Assembly: GCA_946405645.1 (NCBI GenBank)
Contig: CAMJHW010000001.1
Span: forward strand, 1-46,594
Direction of reading: 5' to 3'
DNA length: 46,594 nt
Source of the DNA: an uncultured Bacteroidales bacterium
GTDB lineage: Bacteria > Bacteroidota > Bacteroidia > Bacteroidales > UBA932
In this document: positions 17,965-26,501 of the stretch, one piece after another
Layout of the letters: every line of letters starts with the position of its first letter
How positions within the stretch are numbered: the first letter of the stretch is position 1
The notes under the pieces: generated by a model
Databases searched by the model: none
What the model was told of the DNA's origin: nothing
Seen by the model: only the letters and a program-made list of their open reading frames with translations
Program-made: the position numbers and the translations under genes

Positions 17965-20040
17965 ATGAGAATAAGCATCAAATTCCTGCTTGCGGCCGGA
18001 CTGGCTGTCGTCGCCTGCAGCAAGCCCAAACCCGTCAATCAGGACGGCACAGATCTCTGGTTCGCCAACTCCCGCCCTTACGGCGAAATACTTGCATCGG
18101 TGGAGACCAAGGTGGACAACACCCTGGCGAAGGAAGAGTTCCACATCTATGACGAAGCCGGCAAGCGCATCGTGGCCGGCGGCTCCGAGGCCGGCGTCCG
18201 CTACGGCGTTTACGCTCTGCAGCGCGCCGAGGTCCTCGGCCAGGCCGGTCCCGGAATGGACATCGACCAGAAACCGTATTACGACTACCGCATCCTCGAC
18301 CACTGGGACAATCTCGACGACACCGTCGAGCGCGGCTACGCCGGCAGGTCCATGTGGGAGTGGACCTCGCCGAACATCCCCGAGGCCCGTATCCGTAAAT
18401 ACGGCGAGCTCTGCGCCTCCGTCGGCATCAACGGCTCGGCCCTCAACAACGTCAACTCCAATCCGCTTATCCTCGATGCCGAGCATATCGCCCGCGTGGC
18501 CAAGATAGCCGACATCCTGCGCGAATACGGCATCACCACATATCTGTCGATCAAGTGGACCAGCCCCATCACCCTCAGCGGCCTGAAGAGCGGCGATCCG
18601 CTCGATCCCAAGGTCCGTCAGTGGTGGAAGGACAAGGCCGACGAGATATATGCGGCCATCCCCGACTTCGGAGGCTTCCTGGTGAAGGCCAATTCCGAGG
18701 GCCAGGCAGGCCCGCAGGATTATGGCCGCACCCATGCCGACGGCGCCAACATGCTGGCTGAGGCCGTCGGCCCCCACGGCGGCATCGTGATGTGGCGCGC
18801 CTTCGTCTATAGCCCGACCAGCCCCGACCGCGCCAACCAGGCCGTCGAGGAGTTCCAGGACCTCGACGGCAAATTCGCCGACAACGTCTTCGTGCAGATC
18901 AAGAACGGTCCCATCGATTTCCAGCCGCGCGAGCCCTTCAACCCTCTGTTCGGACGGATGTACAACACCAAGATGATGATGGAGTTCCAGATCACCCAGG
19001 AGTACCTCGGTTTCTCCAACCACCTCGTCTATCACGGCACGACTTACGAGGAGTGCCTCGACAGCGATACTTATGCAAATGGCGAAGGCTCTACTGTCGC
19101 AAAGATGGTCAAGGGAATGGCGGGCGTTGCCAATACCGGCCAGGACCCCAACTTCTCCGGCTACATCTTCGCCCAGTCCAACTGGTATATGTTCGGCCGC
19201 CTCTGCTGGGATCCCACCCTCAGCGCAGAGCAGATCGCCGACGAGTGGATACGCCAGACCTTCATCCAGCCCGAAGGCATCTCCGCCAAGACATATGACA
19301 AGAAGTTCATCGAACCTGTCAAGGACATAATGATGACCTCTCGCGAGACCGCGGTGCACTATATGATGCCCCTCGGATTCCACCATATCTTCGGCGGGTC
19401 GCACTACGGGCCCGGCCCGTGGGAGCGCAGCTCCCGCCCGGACTGGTCGCCGGTGTTCTACCACAAGGCCGATGAGAACGGCGTGGGATTCGACCGCACC
19501 CGCGAGGGCACCGACAATGTCGACCAGTACCACGAGCCTCTGGCTTCCAAGTTCAACGACCTGGCCACCTGCCCCGAGAACCTCCTCCTGTGGTTCCACC
19601 ATGTCCCCTGGGACTACAAACTTTCCAGCGGAAAGACACTGTGGGATGAGATCTGCCTCCACTACGACACCGGTATCTCCGAGGTCGAAGCATACCAGAA
19701 AACCTGGGCAAGCCTGAAACCTTATGTCAGCGCTCCCATCTTCGACGAGGTCACCAAGAAGCTCGACATCCAGAAGAATGACGCCGAGTGGTGGAGCGAT
19801 GCCTGCGTGGGCTACTTCCAGCAGTTCTCCAAGAAGGACCTCCCCGCCGGAGTCCGTCCTTTGAACATGCCGATCGATTCGGTCCAGACCAAATCGATGC
19901 TCTCCGACCGTTACGGCATGCCCACGCATGATGAGAACAACAAGCCGGTGCTCGTCACCAACAGGCGTTTCCGCCCCGGCGGACCCATGTCCAGCGGCGG
20001 CCCGGTACCCGGAGAGAGGCCGCAGGCGCCTAGAAGATAA
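17965..20040 (+). CDS. GH67 alpha-glucuronidase, lipoprotein
   Basis: Removes (4-O-methyl)glucuronic acid from the non-reducing end of aldouronic acids released from glucuronoxylan. The 691-aa protein has a lipoprotein signal with Cys18 in VVACS, placing it in a cell-envelope membrane. Family motifs include ILDHWDNLDDTVERGYAG, KWTSPI, KANSEGQAGP, QIKNGPIDFQPREP and MEFQITQEYLG. Glu245, Asp318 and Glu346 can be assigned as the catalytic acids. Their spacings (73 and 28) equal those of the Glu292/Asp365/Glu393 triad known from Cellvibrio GlcA67A, which makes the family call strong. The tail after about residue 673 is Gly/Pro-rich. It lies between GH3 and the esterase with gaps of 8 and 18 bp, in one operon. 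This gene gives the best clue to the substrate of the locus. Confidence 0.95.
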   Translation: MRISIKFLLAAGLAVVACSKPKPVNQDGTDLWFANSRPYGEILASVETKVDNTLAKEEFHIYDEAGKRIVAGGSEAGVRYGVYALQRAEVLGQAGPGMDIDQKPYYDYRILDHWDNLDDTVERGYAGRSMWEWTSPNIPEARIRKYGELCASVGINGSALNNVNSNPLILDAEHIARVAKIADILREYGITTYLSIKWTSPITLSGLKSGDPLDPKVRQWWKDKADEIYAAIPDFGGFLVKANSEGQAGPQDYGRTHADGANMLAEAVGPHGGIVMWRAFVYSPTSPDRANQAVEEFQDLDGKFADNVFVQIKNGPIDFQPREPFNPLFGRMYNTKMMMEFQITQEYLGFSNHLVYHGTTYEECLDSDTYANGEGSTVAKMVKGMAGVANTGQDPNFSGYIFAQSNWYMFGRLCWDPTLSAEQIADEWIRQTFIQPEGISAKTYDKKFIEPVKDIMMTSRETAVHYMMPLGFHHIFGGSHYGPGPWERSSRPDWSPVFYHKADENGVGFDRTREGTDNVDQYHEPLASKFNDLATCPENLLLWFHHVPWDYKLSSGKTLWDEICLHYDTGISEVEAYQKTWASLKPYVSAPIFDEVTKKLDIQKNDAEWWSDACVGYFQQFSKKDLPAGVRPLNMPIDSVQTKSMLSDRYGMPTHDENNKPVLVTNRRFRPGGPMSSGGPVPGERPQAPRR

Positions 20041-20058
20041 AACCACGACAATACGACA

Positions 20059-21261
20059 ATGATGAAAAGGATAATTACTGTTCTTTCAGTCCTTTCACTT
20101 ATCCTGGCATCGGCGCTGAGCGCCGGTGCCAAGGAAAAGGACTGGGTCACCACCTGGGCCACCGCCCTTCAGATAGCCGAGACACGGAACAATCCCCCGG
20201 AGCCCTATCTTGCGGATAACTCCTTCCGCCAGATCGTACAGGTCTCGGTCGGAGGCAGGGAGCTCAGGCTCCACCTGTCCAACCTCTTCAATGCCGATCC
20301 CACAGAGATCAAGGGTGTAGAAATCGCCGTCGCCAAGACTATGGGCTCGAGCCCCGAAATCGATGAGAAGACCAGCGTCAACCTCACTTTCGGCGGCCGC
20401 CGTTCGTTCACGATGCAGGCCGGCGAAGCCGTGGTCTCCGACCCTGTAAAGTTCAAGGTGAAGGACAGGATGAACCTCGCCATCACCATCCACTACGGCA
20501 GCATCTCCTCCACCCGCATCACCAGCCATCCCGGATCCAGGACCACGTCCTACATTGCCTCGGGCAACACCACCGACTTTTCCAATCCGGTGGCGACCAC
20601 TGACCACTGGTACACCATCAGCGCCATCGACGTGATTCCGAACAAGCCTGCGGCCGCCATTTGCGTGCTCGGCGACTCCATCACCGACGGCAGGGGCACT
20701 ACGACCAACGGACAGGACCGCTGGACCGACCAGCTCTCACGCAACCTTTTAGCCCACAAGATGAATCTTTCGGTGCTGAATTTCGGCCTCGGCGGCAACT
20801 GCGTGATTGAGGGAGGCCTCGGTCCGGCTGCCCAGAACCGATACAAGAGGGATCTGTTCGACCGCTGCGGAGTGAAGTTCATCATCCTGTATGAAGGCGT
20901 GAACGACCTCGGCGGAGCGCGCGACGGCCTCGAGACGGCTGCCGCCATCCAGAAGGCCTGGCGCCGCATCATCCGCGATGCACACGCCCGCGGCATCAAG
21001 GTCTTCGGCGCCACGGTGACAGCCTTCAAAGGCAACAACTACTATCGCGGCAACCACGAAGCCGGCCGCGCGGCACTCAACGAGTGGATACGCACCAGCG
21101 GAGAGTTCGACGGAGTGATAGATTTCGATGCTATGACAAGAGACTCGGAAGATCCCGAGAGGCTGAACCCGGCGTTCCTCTTCGAGAACGACTGGCTCCA
21201 CCTCAACGCCTCCGGCTACGAAACCATGGGCAAAGGCATCGACCTCAATCTGTTCAGATAA
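20059..21261 (+). CDS. Exported SGNH/GDSL-family esterase
   Basis: Predicted periplasmic carbohydrate or acyl esterase, likely removing acetyl groups from glycan fragments. The 400-aa protein has a signal peptide ending near SAGA (about 24), an N-terminal beta domain (about 28-195) and an SGNH hydrolase domain. The four blocks are visible: GDSITDG with nucleophile Ser207, NFGLGGN, YEGVNDLGG, and DWLHLNASGY with Asp378 and His381. This N-terminal domain plus SGNH arrangement is common in polysaccharide loci. It is last in the GH3-GH67-esterase unit, 18 bp after GH67, and converges on argH with a single base between stop codons. Acetylxylan esterase is the reasonable guess from context. Confidence 0.88.
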   Translation: MMKRIITVLSVLSLILASALSAGAKEKDWVTTWATALQIAETRNNPPEPYLADNSFRQIVQVSVGGRELRLHLSNLFNADPTEIKGVEIAVAKTMGSSPEIDEKTSVNLTFGGRRSFTMQAGEAVVSDPVKFKVKDRMNLAITIHYGSISSTRITSHPGSRTTSYIASGNTTDFSNPVATTDHWYTISAIDVIPNKPAAAICVLGDSITDGRGTTTNGQDRWTDQLSRNLLAHKMNLSVLNFGLGGNCVIEGGLGPAAQNRYKRDLFDRCGVKFIILYEGVNDLGGARDGLETAAAIQKAWRRIIRDAHARGIKVFGATVTAFKGNNYYRGNHEAGRAALNEWIRTSGEFDGVIDFDAMTRDSEDPERLNPAFLFENDWLHLNASGYETMGKGIDLNLFR

Positions 21262-21262
21262 A

Positions 21263-22594
21263 TCAGGCAAGCAGGGAACGGACAGCGGCCCTGACGCTCT
21301 TGAAGGTGAAGCCTTCCAGGACGTGATCCATCTTGGCCGCGATCTGGGCATTGCAGAGATTGCCGACCGAGCCCTCGTGTGTATGATGGAGTTCTCCCTT
21401 CCAGGAGAACTCCCCTTTTTGTATCTCCATACCTACCTGACGGTAGGCGTCGCGGAACGGGACACCCTCCGCCACGCGGCGGTTGACTTCCTCGACGCTG
21501 AAAGCGAGCTGATAACGAGGGTCTGACATCAGGTCCTTGGCCACAGTCATATTCTCTATGGCGAACTTGGCGATGTCCAGGCAGTCGTCCATCTCCTCGA
21601 ACATCGGGACAAATACTTCCTTGATCAGTTGCATGTCCCTGAAATATCCCGAAGGCAAGTTGGTGCCGATAAGGCGGATGGTGCCGGGGATGCCGTTGAT
21701 ACGGTTGCAGTGGGCGCGTATGAGCTCGAAGACATCGGGATTCTTCTTGTGGGGCATAATGCTGGAGCCCGTGGTGAGGGCATCCGGCAGCTTGACAAAA
21801 GCAAAGTTCTGACTGTTGAAGAGACAGCAGTCCATCGCCAGTCGGCCGAGCGTCTCGGCGACAGAAGCAAAAGCGAAGGAGATGATGCGCTCGGTCTTGC
21901 CGCGGCCCATCTGGGCATATACGGAGTTGTAATCAAGATCGTCGAAACCCAGGAGCGCAGTCGTCAGACTGCGGTCGAGCGGCGCCGAAGAGCCGTAGCC
22001 GGCCGCGGCGCCCAAAGGGTTGCGGTTCGTGACTTTCCACGCGGCCTGCATCACCTCCATATCCTCGGCGAGGCTCTCGGCATAAGCGCCAAACCACATT
22101 CCGAAGGACGAGGGCATGGCCACCTGCAGGTGCGTATATCCCGGCATAAGGATGTCCTTGCACTCCTCGCTGCGCTTCTGCAGTTCGTCGAAGAGGGCCT
22201 TGACCTTGCCGACCGTTTTCTCAATCTCCGCGCGGGCGTAAAGCTTGAGGTCCACCATCACCTGGTCGTTGCGGGAGCGTCCGGTATGGACCTTCTTGCC
22301 GAGGTCACCAAGCTTGCGGGTGAGCATCAGTTCTACCTGGGAGTGAACGTCCTCGATGTCATCCTCGATGACGAAAGAGCCCTCGCAGGCCTGCATGTAG
22401 ATGGCCTTGAGCTCGGGCAGGAGCGCGTCAAGTTCGGACTTTTCCAGCAGGCCGACACTCTCGAGCATGGTAATATGCGCCATGGTGCCCAGCACGTCAT
22501 ACGGCGCGAGGTACAGGTCCAACTCACGGTCCTTGCCCACCGTGAAGCGGTCAATCTTTTCGTCAACAGAGAATCCTTTGTCCCAGAGTTTCAT
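21263..22594 (-). CDS. argH: Argininosuccinate lyase
   Basis: Cytoplasmic enzyme that splits argininosuccinate to arginine and fumarate, the last step of arginine synthesis. The 443-aa protein carries the fumarase/aspartase-superfamily signature GSSIMPHKKNPD (about residues 265-276) on the mobile catalytic loop, plus THLQVAMPSSFGMW and TGRSRNDQV. Length is slightly short of the 450-470 aa norm but complete. It is the last gene of the arginine cluster, 3 bp after argE' on the same strand. Confidence 0.95.
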   Translation of the reverse strand: MKLWDKGFSVDEKIDRFTVGKDRELDLYLAPYDVLGTMAHITMLESVGLLEKSELDALLPELKAIYMQACEGSFVIEDDIEDVHSQVELMLTRKLGDLGKKVHTGRSRNDQVMVDLKLYARAEIEKTVGKVKALFDELQKRSEECKDILMPGYTHLQVAMPSSFGMWFGAYAESLAEDMEVMQAAWKVTNRNPLGAAAGYGSSAPLDRSLTTALLGFDDLDYNSVYAQMGRGKTERIISFAFASVAETLGRLAMDCCLFNSQNFAFVKLPDALTTGSSIMPHKKNPDVFELIRAHCNRINGIPGTIRLIGTNLPSGYFRDMQLIKEVFVPMFEEMDDCLDIAKFAIENMTVAKDLMSDPRYQLAFSVEEVNRRVAEGVPFRDAYRQVGMEIQKGEFSWKGELHHTHEGSVGNLCNAQIAAKMDHVLEGFTFKSVRAAVRSLLA

Positions 22595-22597
22595 AAG

Positions 22598-23647
22598 CTA
22601 CTGTATTTCAAGCCCGTCCAGCAAGGAGACATAGGTCTCCACGGCGGAGGAGATTTCTTCTTTCAAAATATATTCGTCGGCAGTATGCGAGCGCGAGGAC
22701 TGGCCCGGGCCGATCTTGAGCGTCGTGAACGGCACTATGGCCTGATTGGAAGTGGTCGGAGAGCCGAATGCCTCCAGTCCGAGCGAAAGTCCGCGCTGAA
22801 CGACCGGATGCGACATATCGATGTGCGAGCTGCCGATGCGCGTGGAGCGCTCCTTCACCTCGCAGGAAACGGACTCTTTGATGAGGGCCAGAAGTTCAGG
22901 ATTGGAGTACATTCCATTGGGGCGGACGTCCACGACGAAGGTGCAGGCGTCCGGCACGACATTGTGCTGCGTGCCGGCCTGGATCATCGTCACGGACATC
23001 TTGACCGGGCCGAGATAAGGCGACACCTTCGGGAAGCGGTAGTTCCTGAACCAGTCGATATCCTTCAGTGCTTCGTAGATGGCGTTCACACCCTCCTCAC
23101 GGGCGGCGTGACCGCTCTTGCCCCGTGCAGTGCAGTCCAACACCATAAGACCCTTTTCTGCCACGGCCATCTGCATGCCCGTTGGCTCGCCTATGATGCC
23201 GAGTGCCACGGGGCCGAGCTCCGGCACCATCAGTTCGATGCCATTACGGCCGCAGACTTCCTCCTCGGCGGTCGCAGACCAGACGAGGTGGTAGGGCTGC
23301 GGCTTCTCACAAAGCTTCAGGTACGCACCCAAAAGGGCCACGACAGAAGCGCCGTCGTCATTGGTGCCGAGGCCCCAGATGCGCCCGTCCTCTTCAGACG
23401 GGGTGAAAGGGTCGCGGGTATATCCTCCGGCGGGCTTGACGGTATCGATATGTCCGTTGAGGAGCAGAAGAGGCTTGTCCGAGCCTGGATCGGCATCCAG
23501 CCAAAGGTTGTTGCCGATGCGGCACGGCTCCAGCCCGTGGGCGCGGAGCCATCCTTCGATGTAGTCCGCGACGGGGCCTTCCTCCCTGCTGAATGAAGGA
23601 ATAGATACCATCCCCTTGAGCAAGTCTATGAGTTCCGCTTCCCTCAT
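22598..23647 (-). CDS. argE: M20-family deacylase, N-succinylcitrulline/acetylcitrulline type
   Basis: Zinc-dependent M20 peptidase-family deacylase. In Bacteroidetes the pathway carbamoylates an N-acylated ornithine, so this enzyme should desuccinylate N-succinylcitrulline. The 349-aa protein shows metal and catalytic motifs NGHIDTVKP, GLGTNDDGAS, ATAEEEVCGRNG and GEPTG in order, then the dimerisation domain (KSGHAAREEG) and C-terminal SRSHTADEYI with the last metal His. The start ATG at 23647 overlaps the argB stop by 4 bp. Acyl-group specificity is inferred from the neighbouring transcarbamylase, not from residues in this protein. Confidence 0.88.
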   Translation of the reverse strand: MREAELIDLLKGMVSIPSFSREEGPVADYIEGWLRAHGLEPCRIGNNLWLDADPGSDKPLLLLNGHIDTVKPAGGYTRDPFTPSEEDGRIWGLGTNDDGASVVALLGAYLKLCEKPQPYHLVWSATAEEEVCGRNGIELMVPELGPVALGIIGEPTGMQMAVAEKGLMVLDCTARGKSGHAAREEGVNAIYEALKDIDWFRNYRFPKVSPYLGPVKMSVTMIQAGTQHNVVPDACTFVVDVRPNGMYSNPELLALIKESVSCEVKERSTRIGSSHIDMSHPVVQRGLSLGLEAFGSPTTSNQAIVPFTTLKIGPGQSSRSHTADEYILKEEISSAVETYVSLLDGLEIQ

Positions 23648-24408
23648 AACACTATCTTTGTTCCACCTTCAGGAGCATCGGCTTTCGTAATCCTGACTTC
23701 CTTCACTCCACTCTCGAGGGCTTCGAAAGCATTCTGCAGCTTCGGGAGCATTCCACCCGACACAGTGCCGTCGGAAACAAGTCCGGCAAAAGATTTCTTG
23801 GTGATGAGAGGGATGACGCTGGCATCATCGTCCGGATCCTTCAGCACTCCGGCTTTCTCGAAGCAATACACCAGCGTCACTTCAAAACGCTCGGCGAGAG
23901 CCTTTGCTACGCTGGAAGCAATCGTGTCCGCATTGGTATTGAGCAACGTACCTTTCCCGTCGAAAGACAGCGGAGCCATCACCGGAACGACTCCCCTGGA
24001 GATGAGGTCGGCCAGGATGGAAGTGTCAACCTTCCTCATATCTCCTACATATCCGTAGTCGATATCCTTGACCGGACGCTTGACGGCGAGCATGCAGCCG
24101 AGATCGGCTCCGGTCAAGCCGAGGGCGTTGACGCCGCGGGCCTGAAGGGCCGCCACAACGCCCTTGTTGACAAGGCCGCCATAGACCATGGTCACCACGC
24201 GGAGCATGTCGGCGTCGGTGATGCGGCGTCCGTCCACCATCTTGGTCTGGATGCCAAGCTGAGCGGCGACCTTGGTCGCTTCGCGGCCCCCGCCATGCAC
24301 CAGGACCTTCAGTCCCGGCATGGCGGCGAAACCCGTCAGGAACGCATCCAGCGCCTGAGGGTCCTCTACGACGGCACCGCCCACTTTCAACACCGTAAGT
24401 TTCTCCAT
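23644..24408 (-). CDS. argB: Acetylglutamate (probably N-succinylglutamate) kinase
   Basis: Amino-acid kinase that phosphorylates the gamma-carboxyl of N-acylglutamate. The 254-aa protein starts KLTVLKVGGAVVEDP, has the VHGGGREATKVAAQLG substrate loop and a LVYCFEKAGVLKDPDD nucleotide-binding segment. It lacks the long N-terminal helix found in arginine-inhibited hexameric ArgB proteins, so feedback inhibition by arginine at this step is doubtful; control may be by ArgR. In this family in Bacteroides the physiological substrate is the succinylated compound. It follows argF' by 1 bp. Confidence 0.92.
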   Translation of the reverse strand: MEKLTVLKVGGAVVEDPQALDAFLTGFAAMPGLKVLVHGGGREATKVAAQLGIQTKMVDGRRITDADMLRVVTMVYGGLVNKGVVAALQARGVNALGLTGADLGCMLAVKRPVKDIDYGYVGDMRKVDTSILADLISRGVVPVMAPLSFDGKGTLLNTNADTIASSVAKALAERFEVTLVYCFEKAGVLKDPDDDASVIPLITKKSFAGLVSDGTVSGGMLPKLQNAFEALESGVKEVRITKADAPEGGTKIVL

Positions 24409-24409
24409 A

Positions 24410-25372
24410 TCAAAGGCTTTCCAACATACGTTTCATTACCACCTGGGCGGAAACCACGCGGTTGGCCGCCTCCGGGATGACCAGGCTCCTCGGCGAGTCG
24501 ATGACCTCATCGGAAACTATCATGTTGCGCCTTACCGGCAGGCAGTGCAGGAATTGTGCGTTATTGGTCACTGCCATATGCGCGGCGTCGACCGTCCAAC
24601 CCATGTCTTTGCTGAGTATCTTGCCATAGTCCGCAGGATTGGTAACTCCCGGGCAGCTCCAGTTCTTGGCGTATATGAAATCTGCGCCCTCAAAGGCCTT
24701 CATCTGGTCATACTCCACCTTGGCATCGCCCACGAAACGCGGATCGAGTTCGTATCCCTCCGGATGAGTGATGACGAAGTCCACGTCCGCGGCGTTCATC
24801 CACTCCGCGAAGGAGTTCGGGACGGCCTGCGGGAGAGCCCTAGGATGAGGCGCCCAGGTCATGACAACCTTGGGACGCTTTTTCTCCTTGTGCTCCTCGA
24901 TGGTGATCAGGTCGGCGAAAGCCTGGCAGGGATGCACCGTAGCCGACTCGAGGCTGATGACCGGCCTGCCGGAGTACTCTATGAACTGGCGGAGTATCTC
25001 CTCGCCATAGTCCTTCTCGCGGTCCGTCAGGCCGGCGAAGGAACGTACGCCGATGATGTCGCAGAAGCTCCCGATCACGGGGATGGCTTCGCGCAGATGC
25101 TCGGACTTGTCGCCGTCCATGACGACGCCCATCTCCGTCTCGAGCTTCCAGCTGTCGCCGTTGACATTGAGCACGATGGGGTTCATTCCTAGATTCAGAG
25201 CGGCTTTCTGGCTGCTCAGGCGGGTGCGGAGGGAGTTGTTGAAGAACACCAGGATGATGGTCTTGTCAGTGCCAAGATGTTTCCAGGCGAAGGGATTGGC
25301 CTTTACCTCAAGGGCTTCCTTGAGGGCCTCATCCAGGTTTCCTATATCCTGTACGTGGAAGAACGATTTCAT
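24410..25372 (-). CDS. argF': N-succinylornithine carbamoyltransferase
   Basis: Transfers carbamoyl from carbamoyl phosphate to N2-succinylornithine. The 320-aa protein closely follows the Bacteroides fragilis enzyme as I recall it: VQDIGNLDEAL start, carbamoyl-phosphate motif FFNNSLRTR (43-51), KAALNLGMN, HPCQAFADLITIEE, TWAPHPRALPQAVPNSFAEW, EGADFIYAKNW and HCLPVRRNMIV. Residue 90, which in published work decides acetyl versus succinyl preference (Pro90 in B. fragilis; the equivalent Glu92 in Xanthomonas), is Ser here (MDGDKSEHLREA). Ser at the equivalent position of the Xanthomonas enzyme was reported to convert it to succinylornithine use, so succinyl specificity is retained. It overlaps argD by 4 bp. 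Confidence 0.95.
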   Translation of the reverse strand: MKSFFHVQDIGNLDEALKEALEVKANPFAWKHLGTDKTIILVFFNNSLRTRLSSQKAALNLGMNPIVLNVNGDSWKLETEMGVVMDGDKSEHLREAIPVIGSFCDIIGVRSFAGLTDREKDYGEEILRQFIEYSGRPVISLESATVHPCQAFADLITIEEHKEKKRPKVVMTWAPHPRALPQAVPNSFAEWMNAADVDFVITHPEGYELDPRFVGDAKVEYDQMKAFEGADFIYAKNWSCPGVTNPADYGKILSKDMGWTVDAAHMAVTNNAQFLHCLPVRRNMIVSDEVIDSPRSLVIPEAANRVVSAQVVMKRMLESL

Positions 25373-26490
25373 AAGACTTCTTTAAGTGCGGTGATGAACT
25401 CAGCAGCCTCGGCCTGGCTGAGGCAGAGCGGAGCGAGCAGGCGTATCATGTCCGTTCCCGCGACTCCGGTGAAAATGTGTTTCTCGAAAAGCAGTTTCCT
25501 GCGGATGTCGGCTATAGGACAGGTGAACTCCATGCCAAGCATGAGGCCGCGGCCGCGCACCTCGCGGATCAGCGGACTGGAAGGGATGTTCGCCTTGAGG
25601 TAAGCCCCCACCCTGAAGGCATTGCCCACAAGGTCCTCGTCGCGGATGATCGCGAGGACGGCCAGTGCCGCGGCCATAGCGAGATAGTTGCCTCCGAAGG
25701 TGGTTCCTAGCATGCCTTTGGCGGCCTTGATGTGCGGAGCGATGAGGATGCCCCCGCAGGGGAATCCGTTCGCGATGCCCTTGCCCATCGTGATGACGTC
25801 CGGACGGACGCTCGTCCACTGGTGGGCGAAGAATCGGCCGGTCCGGCCGTAGCCGCTCTGCACCTCATCGAGGAGCAGCAGGGCTCCATAACCGTGGCAA
25901 AGGGCTTCCAACTCAACCATAAAGTCGTCCGAAGGTACGTGGATGCCTCCGCATCCCTGGATGCCTTCGATGATGACGCCCGCGACATCGCCTTTTGCAA
26001 GTTCCTTCTCTACTCCGGCCGCGTCATCAAGGTCGCAGAACGTGACCTTGTGATTGGCATTGAAAGGCGAAACGATCCTGGGATTGTCAGTGACGGCGAC
26101 GGCACCGGAGGTGCGCCCGTGGAAACTCCTGCGGAAAGCGATGATGCGGTCCTTTCCGGTATGGAACGAAGCAAGTTTCAATGCATTCTCGTTGGACTCC
26201 GCACCGGAATTGTCCAGGAAAAGGCTGTAGTCGGGATAGCCGGAGGCCTCGCCAAGTTCGTGCGCAAGCTGTTCCTGCAGCGGGTTCTTCACGCTGTTGG
26301 AGTAGAATCCGATTCGGTCGAGCTGGTCCTTCAGCGCCTCCACGTAACGGGGATGGCTATGCCCGACGGAGATGACGGCATGGCCGCCGTAGAGGTCCAG
26401 ATACTCCTGTCCCTTGTCGTCCCAGATCCGGCAGCCCTTCGCCCGTACGGGCGTGACGTCGAAGAGGGAATATACGTCGAATAATTCCAT
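25369..26490 (-). CDS. argD: Acetylornithine (succinylornithine) aminotransferase
   Basis: PLP-dependent class III aminotransferase converting N-acylglutamate semialdehyde to N-acylornithine with glutamate as donor. The ATG at 26490 gives 373 aa beginning MELFDVYSLFDVTPVRAKGC, the conserved start. Motifs are YLDLYGGHAVISVGHSHP, NSGAESNENALKLA, SFHGRTSGAVA, LLLDEVQSGYGRTGRFF, and Lys237 in MGKGIANGFPCGG as the Schiff-base lysine. The frame remains open upstream to 27078, but that part lies over argC in the wrong frame and shows no family similarity. It begins 11 bp after argC and its stop overlaps the argF' start. The length is short for the family (375-405) but complete. Confidence 0.93.
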   Translation of the reverse strand: MELFDVYSLFDVTPVRAKGCRIWDDKGQEYLDLYGGHAVISVGHSHPRYVEALKDQLDRIGFYSNSVKNPLQEQLAHELGEASGYPDYSLFLDNSGAESNENALKLASFHTGKDRIIAFRRSFHGRTSGAVAVTDNPRIVSPFNANHKVTFCDLDDAAGVEKELAKGDVAGVIIEGIQGCGGIHVPSDDFMVELEALCHGYGALLLLDEVQSGYGRTGRFFAHQWTSVRPDVITMGKGIANGFPCGGILIAPHIKAAKGMLGTTFGGNYLAMAAALAVLAIIRDEDLVGNAFRVGAYLKANIPSSPLIREVRGRGLMLGMEFTCPIADIRRKLLFEKHIFTGVAGTDMIRLLAPLCLSQAEAAEFITALKEVL

Positions 26491-26501
26491 AATTCCTAGA
26501 T

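Noticed and set aside
17887..20046. Long antisense frame of about 719 codons over GH67
   Set aside because: GH67 shows an intact family with catalytic residues at the right spacing; the opposite frame is open because of GC-rich codon bias and matches nothing.
21629..23596. Long frame of about 655 codons antisense to argH and argE'
   Set aside because: Both arginine genes are intact on the other strand; the frame is a codon-bias shadow.
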